Shown: piece after piece, positions 1 to 8,003 of the stretch | How the letters are laid out: each line of letters begins with the position of its first letter | Numbering within the stretch: the stretch's first letter is position 1 | Source of the DNA: CAYSCW01 sp964449165 | Lineage (GTDB): Bacteria; Acidobacteriota; Aminicenantia; Aminicenantales; Aminicenantaceae | Assembly: GCA_964449165.1 (NCBI GenBank) | Contig: CAYVAT010000051.1 | Span: forward strand, 1 to 18,828 | Direction: 5' to 3' | Length of the DNA: 18,828 nt | Program-made: the position numbers and the translations under genes | Notes under the pieces: model-generated | What the model was told of the DNA's origin: nothing | Databases searched by the model: none | The model's input: only the letters and a program-made list of their open reading frames with translations

Positions 1-1592
1 CTCTTGAATCTCTGGAGGATGGAGCGCTTGCTGCAGCATTCCTTGATATCCTTCTCTGAAAGCTCTTTTATCTTAGTTAAAAATTCCTTGTTCTTTTCGT
101 TTCTCTCACTCACTATATCAGCGATAACATCGGCAAGCTCCTTGTTTCTTTCCAGAAGACGGGCAAAATCCATGGCTCTTATCTCCAGAAGTTCCGACTC
201 CACTTCCACCACACCTGTTGCCGTCCTGGGCATGCCAGTGAAGAGAGACATCTCTCCGAAGATCCCGCCGCGCTCAACATTAAAATCCTTCCTGTACTTT
301 TTCCCTCGCTCCTCGTAGACGATCTCCCCCCTTATCCTTCCCGAAGAAACAACATAACAGCTCTCTCCTCTATCACCCTGTCTGAAAATAATCTCACCAG
401 GGGCGAATTTCGCCCTTCTCACCGCAGAAGCAAGCTCCCTTACCTCTTTCTCCGAAACAAGAAGCTCCCCTGCCCTCTCCCCCTCTTGATACCGGAATAG
501 AGCAGAACGGAGGAGATCCTGAAAAGTCCTCTCCCTTTCCATTTCAGAGACAGGAATTCCTTCCTTCTCCCGCACTATCCTCATAATATCCGACACTTTA
601 TCGCCCAGAGGAAGAGGAATCTCGATGTTTCGTCTTTTTAATTTGTACCAGACAAGCCGCCCGACATCATTCCAGATGACGTATTTCCGGTTAAAATCTG
701 TGATCCAGAATTTAAGCAAATAAGAAATGCCAAAGTCATCATAGCTGAGAGCATATGCCTCGGGCAGAGGAGCGGAACAGACTTCCGGAACATCTGCCGC
801 TGCCTCCAAAAGAGCCTCCAGGACAGACGAGGGAGGTGCATTGTAACCTGCCTTAACCTCTATTTTCAGGGCTGATCTCCGGCTGGGTTGGGAGAAGTTG
901 GTGATCTTCTCGGAGGCAACTTTATTGTTGGGCAAGACGATTATGTTCGAATAGCGGTCCAGAATTCTTGTCTCCCTCCAGTTGGTGTCGATCACCTTGC
1001 CTTCATCCTCCCCGACCTGGATCCAGTCGCCCTTGTGGAAGGATTTTGTGAAATGGAGGGACATGCCGGAGAGAACATTGCTCAGTACTCCCTGGAAGGC
1101 CAATCCCAAAATCATGGTCAGGATGGCGGATGTGGCCAGGAAAGGAGTGATGTTGATGCGCAGGATATCCCTCAGGACAACAAAGAGAATCACTACATAG
1201 ATAACTCCGAGGATCAAACCATGAAGAACTCCCGGCAGAGGGAATGCCGCACCGCGCAATTGATAAATACTATGGATAAAGGCATCGGCAAGCCTTATCA
1301 ATAAAAATATGATGAAGAAGAGAAAGGCGGCATCGATATACATATAAAATTTTTCACTCAGGGGAAGACTCTCTCTCACAGCCTGGATTTTGAAAATAAA
1401 GGTTGTGAACAGGAGGATTACAGGCAGGTTCAGACGAGACAGAAATGAACCCAAAGCTTTTCTTCTGGAAATCAGAAGCTTGAAGATCAAAGTACGAAAA
1501 AGAAAGTATAGAGCTGTCACACAAGCTAAAATGATAAAAACGAACAAAATGTCCGTATAGGAAATCACTCCGGAAGTTGCTGTGTTGGTCAT
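1..1592 (-). CDS. MscS-type channel with C-terminal cyclic-nucleotide-binding domain (3' end cut by window edge)
   Basis: The frame is open from an ATG at 1592 to the window edge, giving 530 codons without a stop. The protein has about five hydrophobic segments (roughly residues 12-32, 52-70, 82-110, 120-140 and 150-178). These lead into an MscS pore and beta-domain signature: residues 167-191 read QGVLSNVLSG followed by FHKGDWIQVG. After the cytoplasmic MscS domain, residues ~395-490 form a cyclic-nucleotide-binding fold with the phosphate-binding cassette GEMSLFTGMPRTAT near residue 447, including the conserved Glu and Arg. The layout matches the bCNG subgroup of the MscS superfamily. The tail (RSILQRFK at the edge) suggests that only a few residues are missing. 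The start is supported by GGAGG at 1601-1605, 8 nt upstream. The gene follows the hydrolase gene by 50 nt and ends the visible operon with the adenylate cyclase, so cAMP is the likely ligand (inference). Confidence 0.93.
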   Translation of the reverse strand, partial: MTNTATSGVISYTDILFVFIILACVTALYFLFRTLIFKLLISRRKALGSFLSRLNLPVILLFTTFIFKIQAVRESLPLSEKFYMYIDAAFLFFIIFLLIRLADAFIHSIYQLRGAAFPLPGVLHGLILGVIYVVILFVVLRDILRINITPFLATSAILTMILGLAFQGVLSNVLSGMSLHFTKSFHKGDWIQVGEDEGKVIDTNWRETRILDRYSNIIVLPNNKVASEKITNFSQPSRRSALKIEVKAGYNAPPSSVLEALLEAAADVPEVCSAPLPEAYALSYDDFGISYLLKFWITDFNRKYVIWNDVGRLVWYKLKRRNIEIPLPLGDKVSDIMRIVREKEGIPVSEMERERTFQDLLRSALFRYQEGERAGELLVSEKEVRELASAVRRAKFAPGEIIFRQGDRGESCYVVSSGRIRGEIVYEERGKKYRKDFNVERGGIFGEMSLFTGMPRTATGVVEVESELLEIRAMDFARLLERNKELADVIADIVSERNEKNKEFLTKIKELSEKDIKECCSKRSILQRFK

Positions 1593-1642
1593 TGGCCCTT
1601 CCTCCAATGCTCAGGCATTTATGTCAATCTTTGAGGAATTTC

Positions 1643-2461
1643 CTAAAAATCCACAACCAGCTCTTCTCTTGCCGCTCTGGTGTGGGGAAATTCTCTCTGG
1701 GCAAGGGAAAGAATTTCATCGATCTGGCCGTCTGTATGAATAAAGTTGAAATGCGACAGATAAAGGGTTTTAACTCCAGCGGCCCTGGCAATCTTTGTCC
1801 CCTCACGCCAGGTGCTGTGACCCCATCCCTTTCTTCCTGCCTCATACTCCTCAGGTGTGAACATGGCATCATAGACAAGAACATCAGCTCCTTCCGCAAA
1901 TCCAACCAGCCTCCTGTCAATCCCCTTTTCCGGATGCTCGGTATCCGTGGCAAAGACTATGCTTCCTCTGCCAGCTTTTATCTTGTAAGCAATGCTTCCC
2001 TGGGGATGATGTAAAGGACAGGACGAAATTCGGATCTCTCCCAAAGAAAAATCTTTTTCAGGGGCTTCCTTGAATATCTTCCGGGATTGTGTTTCCTTAA
2101 AATCGATGGGAAAGAACCTTTCTGCCATGATGTTGCTCAGATACTTTTCTGTCTCTTCTGGTTGAGCCGGAGCATAAAAGGTAAGTGCAGCGTGCGGAGA
2201 ATAAAGGGGTTTGAAGAAAGGTATTCCTATGATGTGATCAAGATGGAAGTGAGTGAGAAACATGTGAAGAGTAAGAGGCCTTTCTTCTCCTTCTTTTAGG
2301 AGCTTTTCTCCGAGCTTCCTTATTCCGGTTCCTGCGTCAATGATGAGCGATTCTTCCTCAGAAAGCGCAACGGAAGCACAGAGAGTATGGCCCCCGTACT
2401 TAATTTTATCCTCTCCAGAGACAGGACATGAGCCTCGAACACCCCAAAACTCAACCTTCAT
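1643..2461 (-). CDS. MBL-fold metallo-hydrolase, possibly a phosphodiesterase
   Basis: This 272-residue protein belongs to the metallo-beta-lactamase fold superfamily and is complete. The opening FWGVRGSCPVSG is typical of a bacterial subgroup related to PhnP, RNase Z and class II cyclic-nucleotide phosphodiesterases. The metal-binding motif HFHLDH is at residues 71-76, with further probable ligands at His152 (LHHPQGS), Asp173 (FATDTEH) and His237 (LSHFN). GWGHST at 212-217 is also typical of this subgroup. There is no signal peptide, so it should be cytoplasmic. It starts 12 nt after the adenylate cyclase stop, and a TAGGAG ribosome-binding site overlaps that stop codon. Its position between a cyclase and a cyclic-nucleotide-binding channel makes cAMP hydrolysis a reasonable hypothesis. 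The sequence alone proves only a dinuclear-metal hydrolase; other phosphoesters remain possible. Confidence 0.9.
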   Translation of the reverse strand: MKVEFWGVRGSCPVSGEDKIKYGGHTLCASVALSEEESLIIDAGTGIRKLGEKLLKEGEERPLTLHMFLTHFHLDHIIGIPFFKPLYSPHAALTFYAPAQPEETEKYLSNIMAERFFPIDFKETQSRKIFKEAPEKDFSLGEIRISSCPLHHPQGSIAYKIKAGRGSIVFATDTEHPEKGIDRRLVGFAEGADVLVYDAMFTPEEYEAGRKGWGHSTWREGTKIARAAGVKTLYLSHFNFIHTDGQIDEILSLAQREFPHTRAAREELVVDF

Positions 2462-2473
2462 CCTTCAAAGCTC

Positions 2474-4555
2474 CTACTTCTCTTTAAGTTCATAAACTCC
2501 TGTCCATTCCTCCGGAGAGCCGGATTCCAGAAGGCTCTTGCAGCGAGCCACATAAATCTGGGCTAAGATATCATTTTCCATGCTCTCAAACAAGCTCAAG
2601 GCCTTTTTCCACAGTCCTTCTCTGTAGAATTTAAGGGCCTGCTCGTAATTTCTTATCCGTTCCAGCTCTGCTTCTTCAATAGCCTCTTGCTCTCCAAGAA
2701 TCTGGAAAATGCGAACAGGCTTTCTCCTGCCGACAACCCGAATGAGGTCCACTTCCCTGGTCACGAGCTGAGCTTTGACTTTCTCATATGTCTCTTCCCC
2801 GATTAGAACCGGCACCTTAAACTGTTTACAGGCCCCCTCAAGCCTCGATGCCAAGTTCACCGTGTCACCGATGGCTGTGTAATCGAACCGTTCGCGGGAT
2901 CCCATGTTGCCCACTACTGCTGAGCCTGAATTTATGCCGATCCGCATCCGGAGTTCATGACCGTACTGCTCTTGAAAACGAGCTCTCAGCTCCTCCAGCC
3001 GGCTCTGGCACTTCAGAGCTGCCCGGCAGGCCCGCAGGGCATGGTCCGGCTGGTCGATAGGAGCATTCCAGAAGGCGATGATGGCATCCCCTTCGTATTT
3101 GTCCAGCGTGCCCCCAGAGGACAGGATGATATCCGTCATCTCAGAGAGTAATTCATTGAGGAGATTGACCAGATCCTCAGGAGAAAGGCCCTCTGAAATG
3201 GCTGTAAATCCGGCAACATCAGAGAAAAAAGAAGTGATTTCCCTTTTTTCTCCACCCAAGCGAAGAAGATCGGGATTATCGATTATTCTCTCGATCACAT
3301 GAGGGCTGAGATAAAGTCGGAAGACACTCTTTATGAATCGCCTGCGTCTGCCTTCAAACTGATAGTTGAGAAGGGAGGCGCCGATAAAACCCAGAAGAAC
3401 CGCAAACTCGGGAGCTACAAAATCCAGCCAGTATCCCCTGAAAAAGGCAAAGACAGCCGCAGCAGCAGGAAGGGCGAAACAGAAGATAGCCAGCAGGATA
3501 ATCTGCCAAATCTTCTGGAACCAACTGATCCCCAACCCGGTTAAAAAAGCAAGACCGGAGAGAAAAAGAAGAACGATGGCTGTTGAGGATTGGCGGATAA
3601 AATCTTTCTCAAGAATATTGTCCAGAGCTGTGGCCATAATTTCTACTCCCGGATATACAGCACTCAAGGGAGATGGCCGAAGGTCGTAGAGTCCGGGAGC
3701 ACTGGCTCCGACAAAGATAATTTTATGGGCAAAAGCCTGAGGCGGAATCTGTGGTGTCATTCCCTCCACAATCTGGGCATAGGAGTTGATGATGGCCGCC
3801 ACAGAATAGGATTGGTAAGTACCAGTGGGTCCATGGAAGCGGATGATCATCTGGCCCGAAGAATCAAGAGGAATTCTTGCTGCTTTCTCTTCTCCCCTGA
3901 GATAATCGGCCACTGCTATGGGCAGAGAGGGAAGAACGAGACTCTGGTAGTTGAAATAAAGAGGCAGACGGCGATAAACTCCATCCTCATCAGGGGAAAA
4001 ACGGACATTCCCGACTCCCCGAGCAGAAAGAAGAAGGTTTTCTACAGGAAGGCTCACGGATTTTGAGGGGAATACAGCCTTCTGAGGTATATCTTTTTCC
4101 TCCGCAGAATACTCCTCAAGATGAGAGTCAGATGGCACTTCCTCCTTCTCCACTTGGCTGAGGAATATGGGAAGAAACACATTTCCCGCCTCGGCGATGG
4201 CTGCTGCGAAATTCTCATCGTCCTCGACTCCGTAGACAGAGCCTTCGCTGAAGGTTAAATCGAAAACAAGAGCCTTCGCCTCAGCCTGGATGCAGTAGCG
4301 GATGAGAGCCGAGTAAATCTGTCTCGGCCAGGGCCAGGAAAGGCCTTGCTCCTTCTCGTAAACATCCAGGCTTTCCTGATCTATGAAAAAAAGGACGATA
4401 TCCCTGTTTGCCTGCGAAGGATCTGAAAAAAGGCGCAATCTTAAGTCCCAGGATTTCCATTCCAACGGACGCAGCAGGTGTAAAGAATGAAAAAGAAAAG
4501 CCAAGAGAAAGGCCGATAATCCGACGACCAAGCCTCGAACGACCCTGTTCTTCAC
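2474..4555 (-). CDS. CHASE2-domain class III adenylate cyclase
   Basis: This 693-residue membrane sensor cyclase has one N-terminal membrane segment (about 8-28), a CHASE2 extracytoplasmic sensor domain (about 35-320), and three closely spaced membrane segments (about 326-398). A class III cyclase domain follows at about 436-600. Metal-binding Asp residues are visible in FFSDVAGFT and in YEGDAIIAFW. Lys in LDKYEGD and Thr in YTAIGDTVN favour ATP over GTP, and the transition-state Asn and Arg are present in NLASRLEG. The catalytic set therefore looks intact, and the product should be cAMP. The C-terminal ~70 residues form the TPR-like tail ending in WTGVYELKEK that is common in this family. 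Start: GTG at 4555, overlapping the peptidase stop as GTGA, so translation is probably coupled. The signal sensed by CHASE2 is unknown. Confidence 0.95.
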   Translation of the reverse strand: MKNRVVRGLVVGLSAFLLAFLFHSLHLLRPLEWKSWDLRLRLFSDPSQANRDIVLFFIDQESLDVYEKEQGLSWPWPRQIYSALIRYCIQAEAKALVFDLTFSEGSVYGVEDDENFAAAIAEAGNVFLPIFLSQVEKEEVPSDSHLEEYSAEEKDIPQKAVFPSKSVSLPVENLLLSARGVGNVRFSPDEDGVYRRLPLYFNYQSLVLPSLPIAVADYLRGEEKAARIPLDSSGQMIIRFHGPTGTYQSYSVAAIINSYAQIVEGMTPQIPPQAFAHKIIFVGASAPGLYDLRPSPLSAVYPGVEIMATALDNILEKDFIRQSSTAIVLLFLSGLAFLTGLGISWFQKIWQIILLAIFCFALPAAAAVFAFFRGYWLDFVAPEFAVLLGFIGASLLNYQFEGRRRRFIKSVFRLYLSPHVIERIIDNPDLLRLGGEKREITSFFSDVAGFTAISEGLSPEDLVNLLNELLSEMTDIILSSGGTLDKYEGDAIIAFWNAPIDQPDHALRACRAALKCQSRLEELRARFQEQYGHELRMRIGINSGSAVVGNMGSRERFDYTAIGDTVNLASRLEGACKQFKVPVLIGEETYEKVKAQLVTREVDLIRVVGRRKPVRIFQILGEQEAIEEAELERIRNYEQALKFYREGLWKKALSLFESMENDILAQIYVARCKSLLESGSPEEWTGVYELKEK

Positions 4556-5466
4556 AACGCTTTCACGGCATTCTGGAATCTTATGGTCCTGGCAGCCTCT
4601 TTCTGAGGAACACTACCCAATCCTTCTATCTCCTTTCCCACTCTCTTCATCCTATCAGCAGGGGAAGGATGAGTCTGGAACCATCCTTTGAGCCCTGGCT
4701 TGGAGGCATCATCGACCATGGTCTGGAGAAAATCCATAATCCCCTGGGGGGAGTACCCTGTCCTTGTTGCGGTCTGGACGCCGAGTTTATCCGCTTCGTA
4801 TTCATATTTTCGGTCATAGCCTCTCTCAATCAAATTTTCCACGATATCACCCAGCACATTCTCGAAGATATTGGTCAACTGTGCGAGTTTTTCCGGAGCG
4901 TAGCGGTCAGCGGCTTCCTGCCCGAGGATCTTGAAGGCATCCACCAGCCTGGATTTTTTGATCGACTGCAGGCCATGCCTGGCGCTGACATGACCCACCT
5001 CATGGGCAAGGATGCAGGCCAGCATTTCTTCATCCCTGCATCTCTGTATCAGGCCTTTGGTGATAAATATAAAGCCTCCGGGAGCAGAAAGAGCATTGAC
5101 TTCATCGGAGTCTAAAACCAGAAAATGATAGCCGGCGTAGATCTCTGGCCGCTCGCTGTAGACGGCAACCGCATTTCCCACAGTGTTTACATAAGAAGTC
5201 ACTGCTTTGTTATCATACACAGGATAGCGGGAGAGGATGAGGGCAGCCACGGTCCGGCCGATGTAATATTCCTCCTCTTCTGTGATATCGGCAAAAGTGC
5301 TGCGGATGGCCTTTGAGGTTTTGATTATGGCCGCCTTATCTTTGTCGCTTAATTTATCTGCCCCGGGGATTACATCGAGACCTTTTTCCAATGTAGCACA
5401 GGTCATCAGCATAGCCGCGATAAACAGAGTCAGAAGGGTTTGCATGCAGAGCTTCGTTCTTCTCAT
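4552..5466 (-). CDS. M48-family zinc metallopeptidase, envelope-targeted
   Basis: This 304-residue protein has an N-terminal hydrophobic signal (residues 8-22) ending in LMTC at residues 20-23. It could be a lipoprotein lipobox, although Thr before the Cys is unusual. The zinc site HEVGH is at 155-159, in ILAHEVGHVSARHG, and the third ligand is Glu224 in the EYEAD motif typical of M48. The SAPGGFIFITKGLI and THPSPADRMKRV motifs are also characteristic. It resembles the BepA/LoiP-like periplasmic M48 proteases that act in envelope quality control, though with no obvious TPR region. Its ATG overlaps the upstream SH3-protein stop by 4 nt (ATGA), and its own stop overlaps the cyclase start. This suggests coupled expression with the sensor cyclase, so an envelope-stress link is possible (inference). 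Confidence 0.93.
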   Translation of the reverse strand: MRRTKLCMQTLLTLFIAAMLMTCATLEKGLDVIPGADKLSDKDKAAIIKTSKAIRSTFADITEEEEYYIGRTVAALILSRYPVYDNKAVTSYVNTVGNAVAVYSERPEIYAGYHFLVLDSDEVNALSAPGGFIFITKGLIQRCRDEEMLACILAHEVGHVSARHGLQSIKKSRLVDAFKILGQEAADRYAPEKLAQLTNIFENVLGDIVENLIERGYDRKYEYEADKLGVQTATRTGYSPQGIMDFLQTMVDDASKPGLKGWFQTHPSPADRMKRVGKEIEGLGSVPQKEAARTIRFQNAVKAL

Positions 5467-5948
5467 TTGGCACCCCCAGACTCACCCAGCTTGCCCTTCT
5501 TGAGAAAATTCTTGATCTGGGCCGCAGAAATTTTGATCTTAAGCATCTTCTCCACCCAGGCATAGCTCAGGTTGGCATGTCTTGTCTTGTAGTTTTCTTC
5601 CACCTGCTTGTTGAATCCTTTGGCCGCAAGAGCCACTTCCTCGGTTGAGGCTTTAGTCTGGAGGGATTTGTCCATAGCCAGAAGGCTGAATTTCTTGGCC
5701 TGAACAGCACTGGAATGGACCCAACCCACCAGGCCAGCAGCGGTTTTAACTTTCATCCAGCCTGCCTGCTCGCCTAACTTCTCTAGAGTATCCCCTGCTT
5801 TCAGGCTTGCCAGGGTTTGGGCAAAGAACATCGGTTCCTTTTTCAGGTTGGTGGATCTTACCTTAACGATCAGTGTCTCTGCAATCAAAGCAGCGGCGAT
5901 GAGCAAAACCAGACCTATGAATAATGCAGGACGGAATGGCTTTTTCAT
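5463..5948 (-). CDS. Small exported SH3-like domain protein
   Basis: This protein of about 161 residues has a signal peptide or N-terminal anchor (KKPFRPALFIGLVLLIAAALIA). A bacterial SH3-like (SH3b) domain follows at about residues 25-85, shown by KVRSTNLKKEPMF, LKAGDTLEKL, GWMKVKT and GLVGWVHSSAV. The C-terminal half is helical and lysine-rich, and I recognise no domain in it. Two adjacent ATGs are possible starts (5951 and 5948). The ribosome-binding site TAGGAGGT at 5953-5960 is only 1-2 nt from the first, so the second is preferred. That site overlaps the recD2 stop. SH3b domains often bind cell-wall peptides, so a periplasmic role beside the M48 peptidase is plausible. The exact function is unknown. 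Confidence 0.85.
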   Translation of the reverse strand: MKKPFRPALFIGLVLLIAAALIAETLIVKVRSTNLKKEPMFFAQTLASLKAGDTLEKLGEQAGWMKVKTAAGLVGWVHSSAVQAKKFSLLAMDKSLQTKASTEEVALAAKGFNKQVEENYKTRHANLSYAWVEKMLKIKISAAQIKNFLKKGKLGESGGAK

Positions 5949-5957
5949 CATGACCTC

Positions 5958-8003
5958 CTACTTTTTGGTTTCTTTATGACTATATGCCATGAGCTTCTCT
6001 TTGACAAGACAATTTCTGTTAACGGGTTTATCGTTTTTTATGGCAATATGAAGGGCTCTGTAGGAACCAACGATGACACTCAATTTTTTGGCGCGCGTCA
6101 GAGCCGTATAGAAGAGATTCCTCTGGAGCATGATGTAATGCTGGGGCAGCAGAGGCATGACCACAGCCTGGAATTCGCTTCCCTGGGATTTATGTACCGA
6201 AACAGCATAGGCGAGCGTGATCTCGTTCAATTCTTCTTTGTCGTAAAAAACAACCCTTCCGTCAAAATCCACTCCTGCCCGGTAAGTGGAATTATCCACG
6301 TAGACCACGATCCCGATATCCCCGTTAAAAACCTCTTTTTCGTAGTTGTTTCGGATTTGCATCACTTTGTCATGNNNNNNNNNNNNNNNNNNNNNNNNNN
6401 NNNNNNNNNNNNNNNNNNNNNNNNNNNNNNNNNNNNNNNNNNNNNNNNNNNNNNNNNNNNNNNNNNNNNNNNNNTCGCCTCTTGGCGGATAGACCAGTGA
6501 TTGCCCCTGGTTTACACGGTGAGCATTCAAAACGATCAGGCTATCCTTCTCCTGGCGGAAAATCTCATCCAGCCTGACCACCTCTACCTTTTGAGAATCG
6601 ATGATATCGCGGAGAAGGTTTCCTGGACCTACAGAGGGAAGCTGATCTTTGTCTCCTACCAGGATGAGGCACATATAAGGAGGCACGGCTTTCAACAAAG
6701 AATACATAAGAGGCAGATCAACCATGGAAAATTCATCGATGATCAGCGCCTCCCCAGACAGAGGGCGCCTCTCGTTTCTCCTGAAGTCCCCGGTCTTGGG
6801 ATTGTACTCTAAAGCCCGATGGATGGTTTTGGCTTCTTTCTCTGTCGCCTCGCTCAGCCGCTTTGCAGCTCTTCCTGTTGGTGCCGACAAAAGTACCCTT
6901 CTTCCCCATTTTTCAAAAACATCCACCACTGCTTTTACTATGGTGGTCTTTCCGGTACCGGGACCCCCGGTTATGACCAATATCTTTCTCAGCAGGCTCT
7001 CCTTGATGGCCAGCTTCTGCTGAGAGGAGAAGCGGATGCCGATTTCCTCTTCCGCGGCAGTGACAGCCTCATCCACGCTGCGCGAAGGAATGGGAGGAGT
7101 CAAAGAAGGGAATGAGGCAAGACCATGAATGAGGCGCACTACTTCCTCCTCTGCCTGATGGAAAAAAGGAAGGTAAAGTCCGGTTTGTGAGTTGACGCTC
7201 TCCGAGACGATAAGCTTCTCTTTGATGAGTACGTCTATGGCCTCTCCGACTTTCTCCTTTTCAACCTCCAGCTCTTTTCTGCAGGTAATCTCCACATCTT
7301 CTTTGTTGGAAAAAACATGTCCCTGTTCTGTGTCTTTTTCCAGCAGGTAACGGATAAAGGCTTTGATCCTCTCAGGAGCGGAAGGACTCATCCCCAATTT
7401 TAAGGCCATCTGGTCTGCGGTCTTGAAGCCGATTCCCCAGATATCATGGCAAGCCTGATAAGGATTGTTTTTCAGGATACGGTAAGATTCATCCCCGTAT
7501 TGACGGTAAATCTTCATAGCCAGGTTAGTCGAGATATTGTGCTCTTGAAGAAAGATGATCAGGTCAGAAATTTTCTGGTGTTCAATCCAGGATTTCTTGA
7601 TCTCTTTTAACTTATGGCTGCCTATCCCCTCCACTTCTCTCAATTTATCAGGAGCCTTGGAGAGAATATCTATGGTGTCGATGCCGAATTTACGTATGAT
7701 CCTTCTAGCCAGGACTGGACCAATGCCTTTGATCAAGCCAGAGGAGAGGAATTTTTCGATTCCTTTTATGGAGGCGGGAAGGACAGGGACGAAACTATTA
7801 ACTTTTAATTGCCTGCCGAACTTGGGATTGATTTCCCACTTTCCGCTGATCCGCAGCATCTCGCCTGCAGAAAGAGGCGGAAATGCGCCTACTATAGTGA
7901 AGCTTTCCCCTGTGTCGAGGACAAACTTGCAGACAGTGTAACCGGTGTCAGGGCTGTAATAGATGATCTGCTCGATGGTGCCTTCGATGTATTCCATGTT
8001 CAT
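5958..8003 (-). CDS. recD2: RecD2-type ATP-dependent DNA helicase (interrupted by an assembly gap)
   Basis: This is a superfamily 1B 5'-3' helicase of the RecD2/YrrC type, which works without RecBC. The N-terminal OB-like region (1-75) is followed by helix-hairpin-helix segments (about 80-200, e.g. LREVEGIGSHKLKEI and NPYQACHDIWGIGFKTAD). Walker A GGPGTGKTT is at 346-354, Walker B IIDEFSMVD at 421-429, and motif III GDKDQLPSVGPG at 450-461, with LDEIFRQ just after. Beyond the N run come DKVMQIRNNY, NGDIGIV, the UvrD-like motif YAVSVHKSQGSEF and the arginine-finger region FYTALTRAKK. The N run removes the segment after PPRG at residue 509. Family members carry more residues there than the 33 codons the run represents, so true sequence is missing. 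The start overlaps the upstream stop as ATGA. Confidence 0.95.
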   Translation of the reverse strand: MNMEYIEGTIEQIIYYSPDTGYTVCKFVLDTGESFTIVGAFPPLSAGEMLRISGKWEINPKFGRQLKVNSFVPVLPASIKGIEKFLSSGLIKGIGPVLARRIIRKFGIDTIDILSKAPDKLREVEGIGSHKLKEIKKSWIEHQKISDLIIFLQEHNISTNLAMKIYRQYGDESYRILKNNPYQACHDIWGIGFKTADQMALKLGMSPSAPERIKAFIRYLLEKDTEQGHVFSNKEDVEITCRKELEVEKEKVGEAIDVLIKEKLIVSESVNSQTGLYLPFFHQAEEEVVRLIHGLASFPSLTPPIPSRSVDEAVTAAEEEIGIRFSSQQKLAIKESLLRKILVITGGPGTGKTTIVKAVVDVFEKWGRRVLLSAPTGRAAKRLSEATEKEAKTIHRALEYNPKTGDFRRNERRPLSGEALIIDEFSMVDLPLMYSLLKAVPPYMCLILVGDKDQLPSVGPGNLLRDIIDSQKVEVVRLDEIFRQEKDSLIVLNAHRVNQGQSLVYPPRGXXXXXXXXXXXXXXXXXXXXXXXXXXXXXXXXXXHDKVMQIRNNYEKEVFNGDIGIVVYVDNSTYRAGVDFDGRVVFYDKEELNEITLAYAVSVHKSQGSEFQAVVMPLLPQHYIMLQRNLFYTALTRAKKLSVIVGSYRALHIAIKNDKPVNRNCLVKEKLMAYSHKETKK
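6375..6474. other. Assembly gap (100 N) inside recD2
   Basis: This is exactly 100 unknown bases. The flanking sequences share no repeat, unlike the other gap, so this is a genuine missing segment. The length is probably a scaffolder placeholder. RecD2 homologues usually have roughly 90-100 residues between the NAHRVNQG-like motif and the GDKVMQ motif, so the real gap may be two to three times longer (family knowledge, approximate). Confidence 0.95.

Noticed and set aside
638..841. Short minus-strand ORF
   Set aside because: It lies in another frame inside the MscS/cyclic-nucleotide-binding gene, whose frame is open across the whole region.
4408..5115. 235-codon plus-strand ORF
   Set aside because: It is antisense to the well-supported M48 peptidase and cyclase genes and shows no domain.
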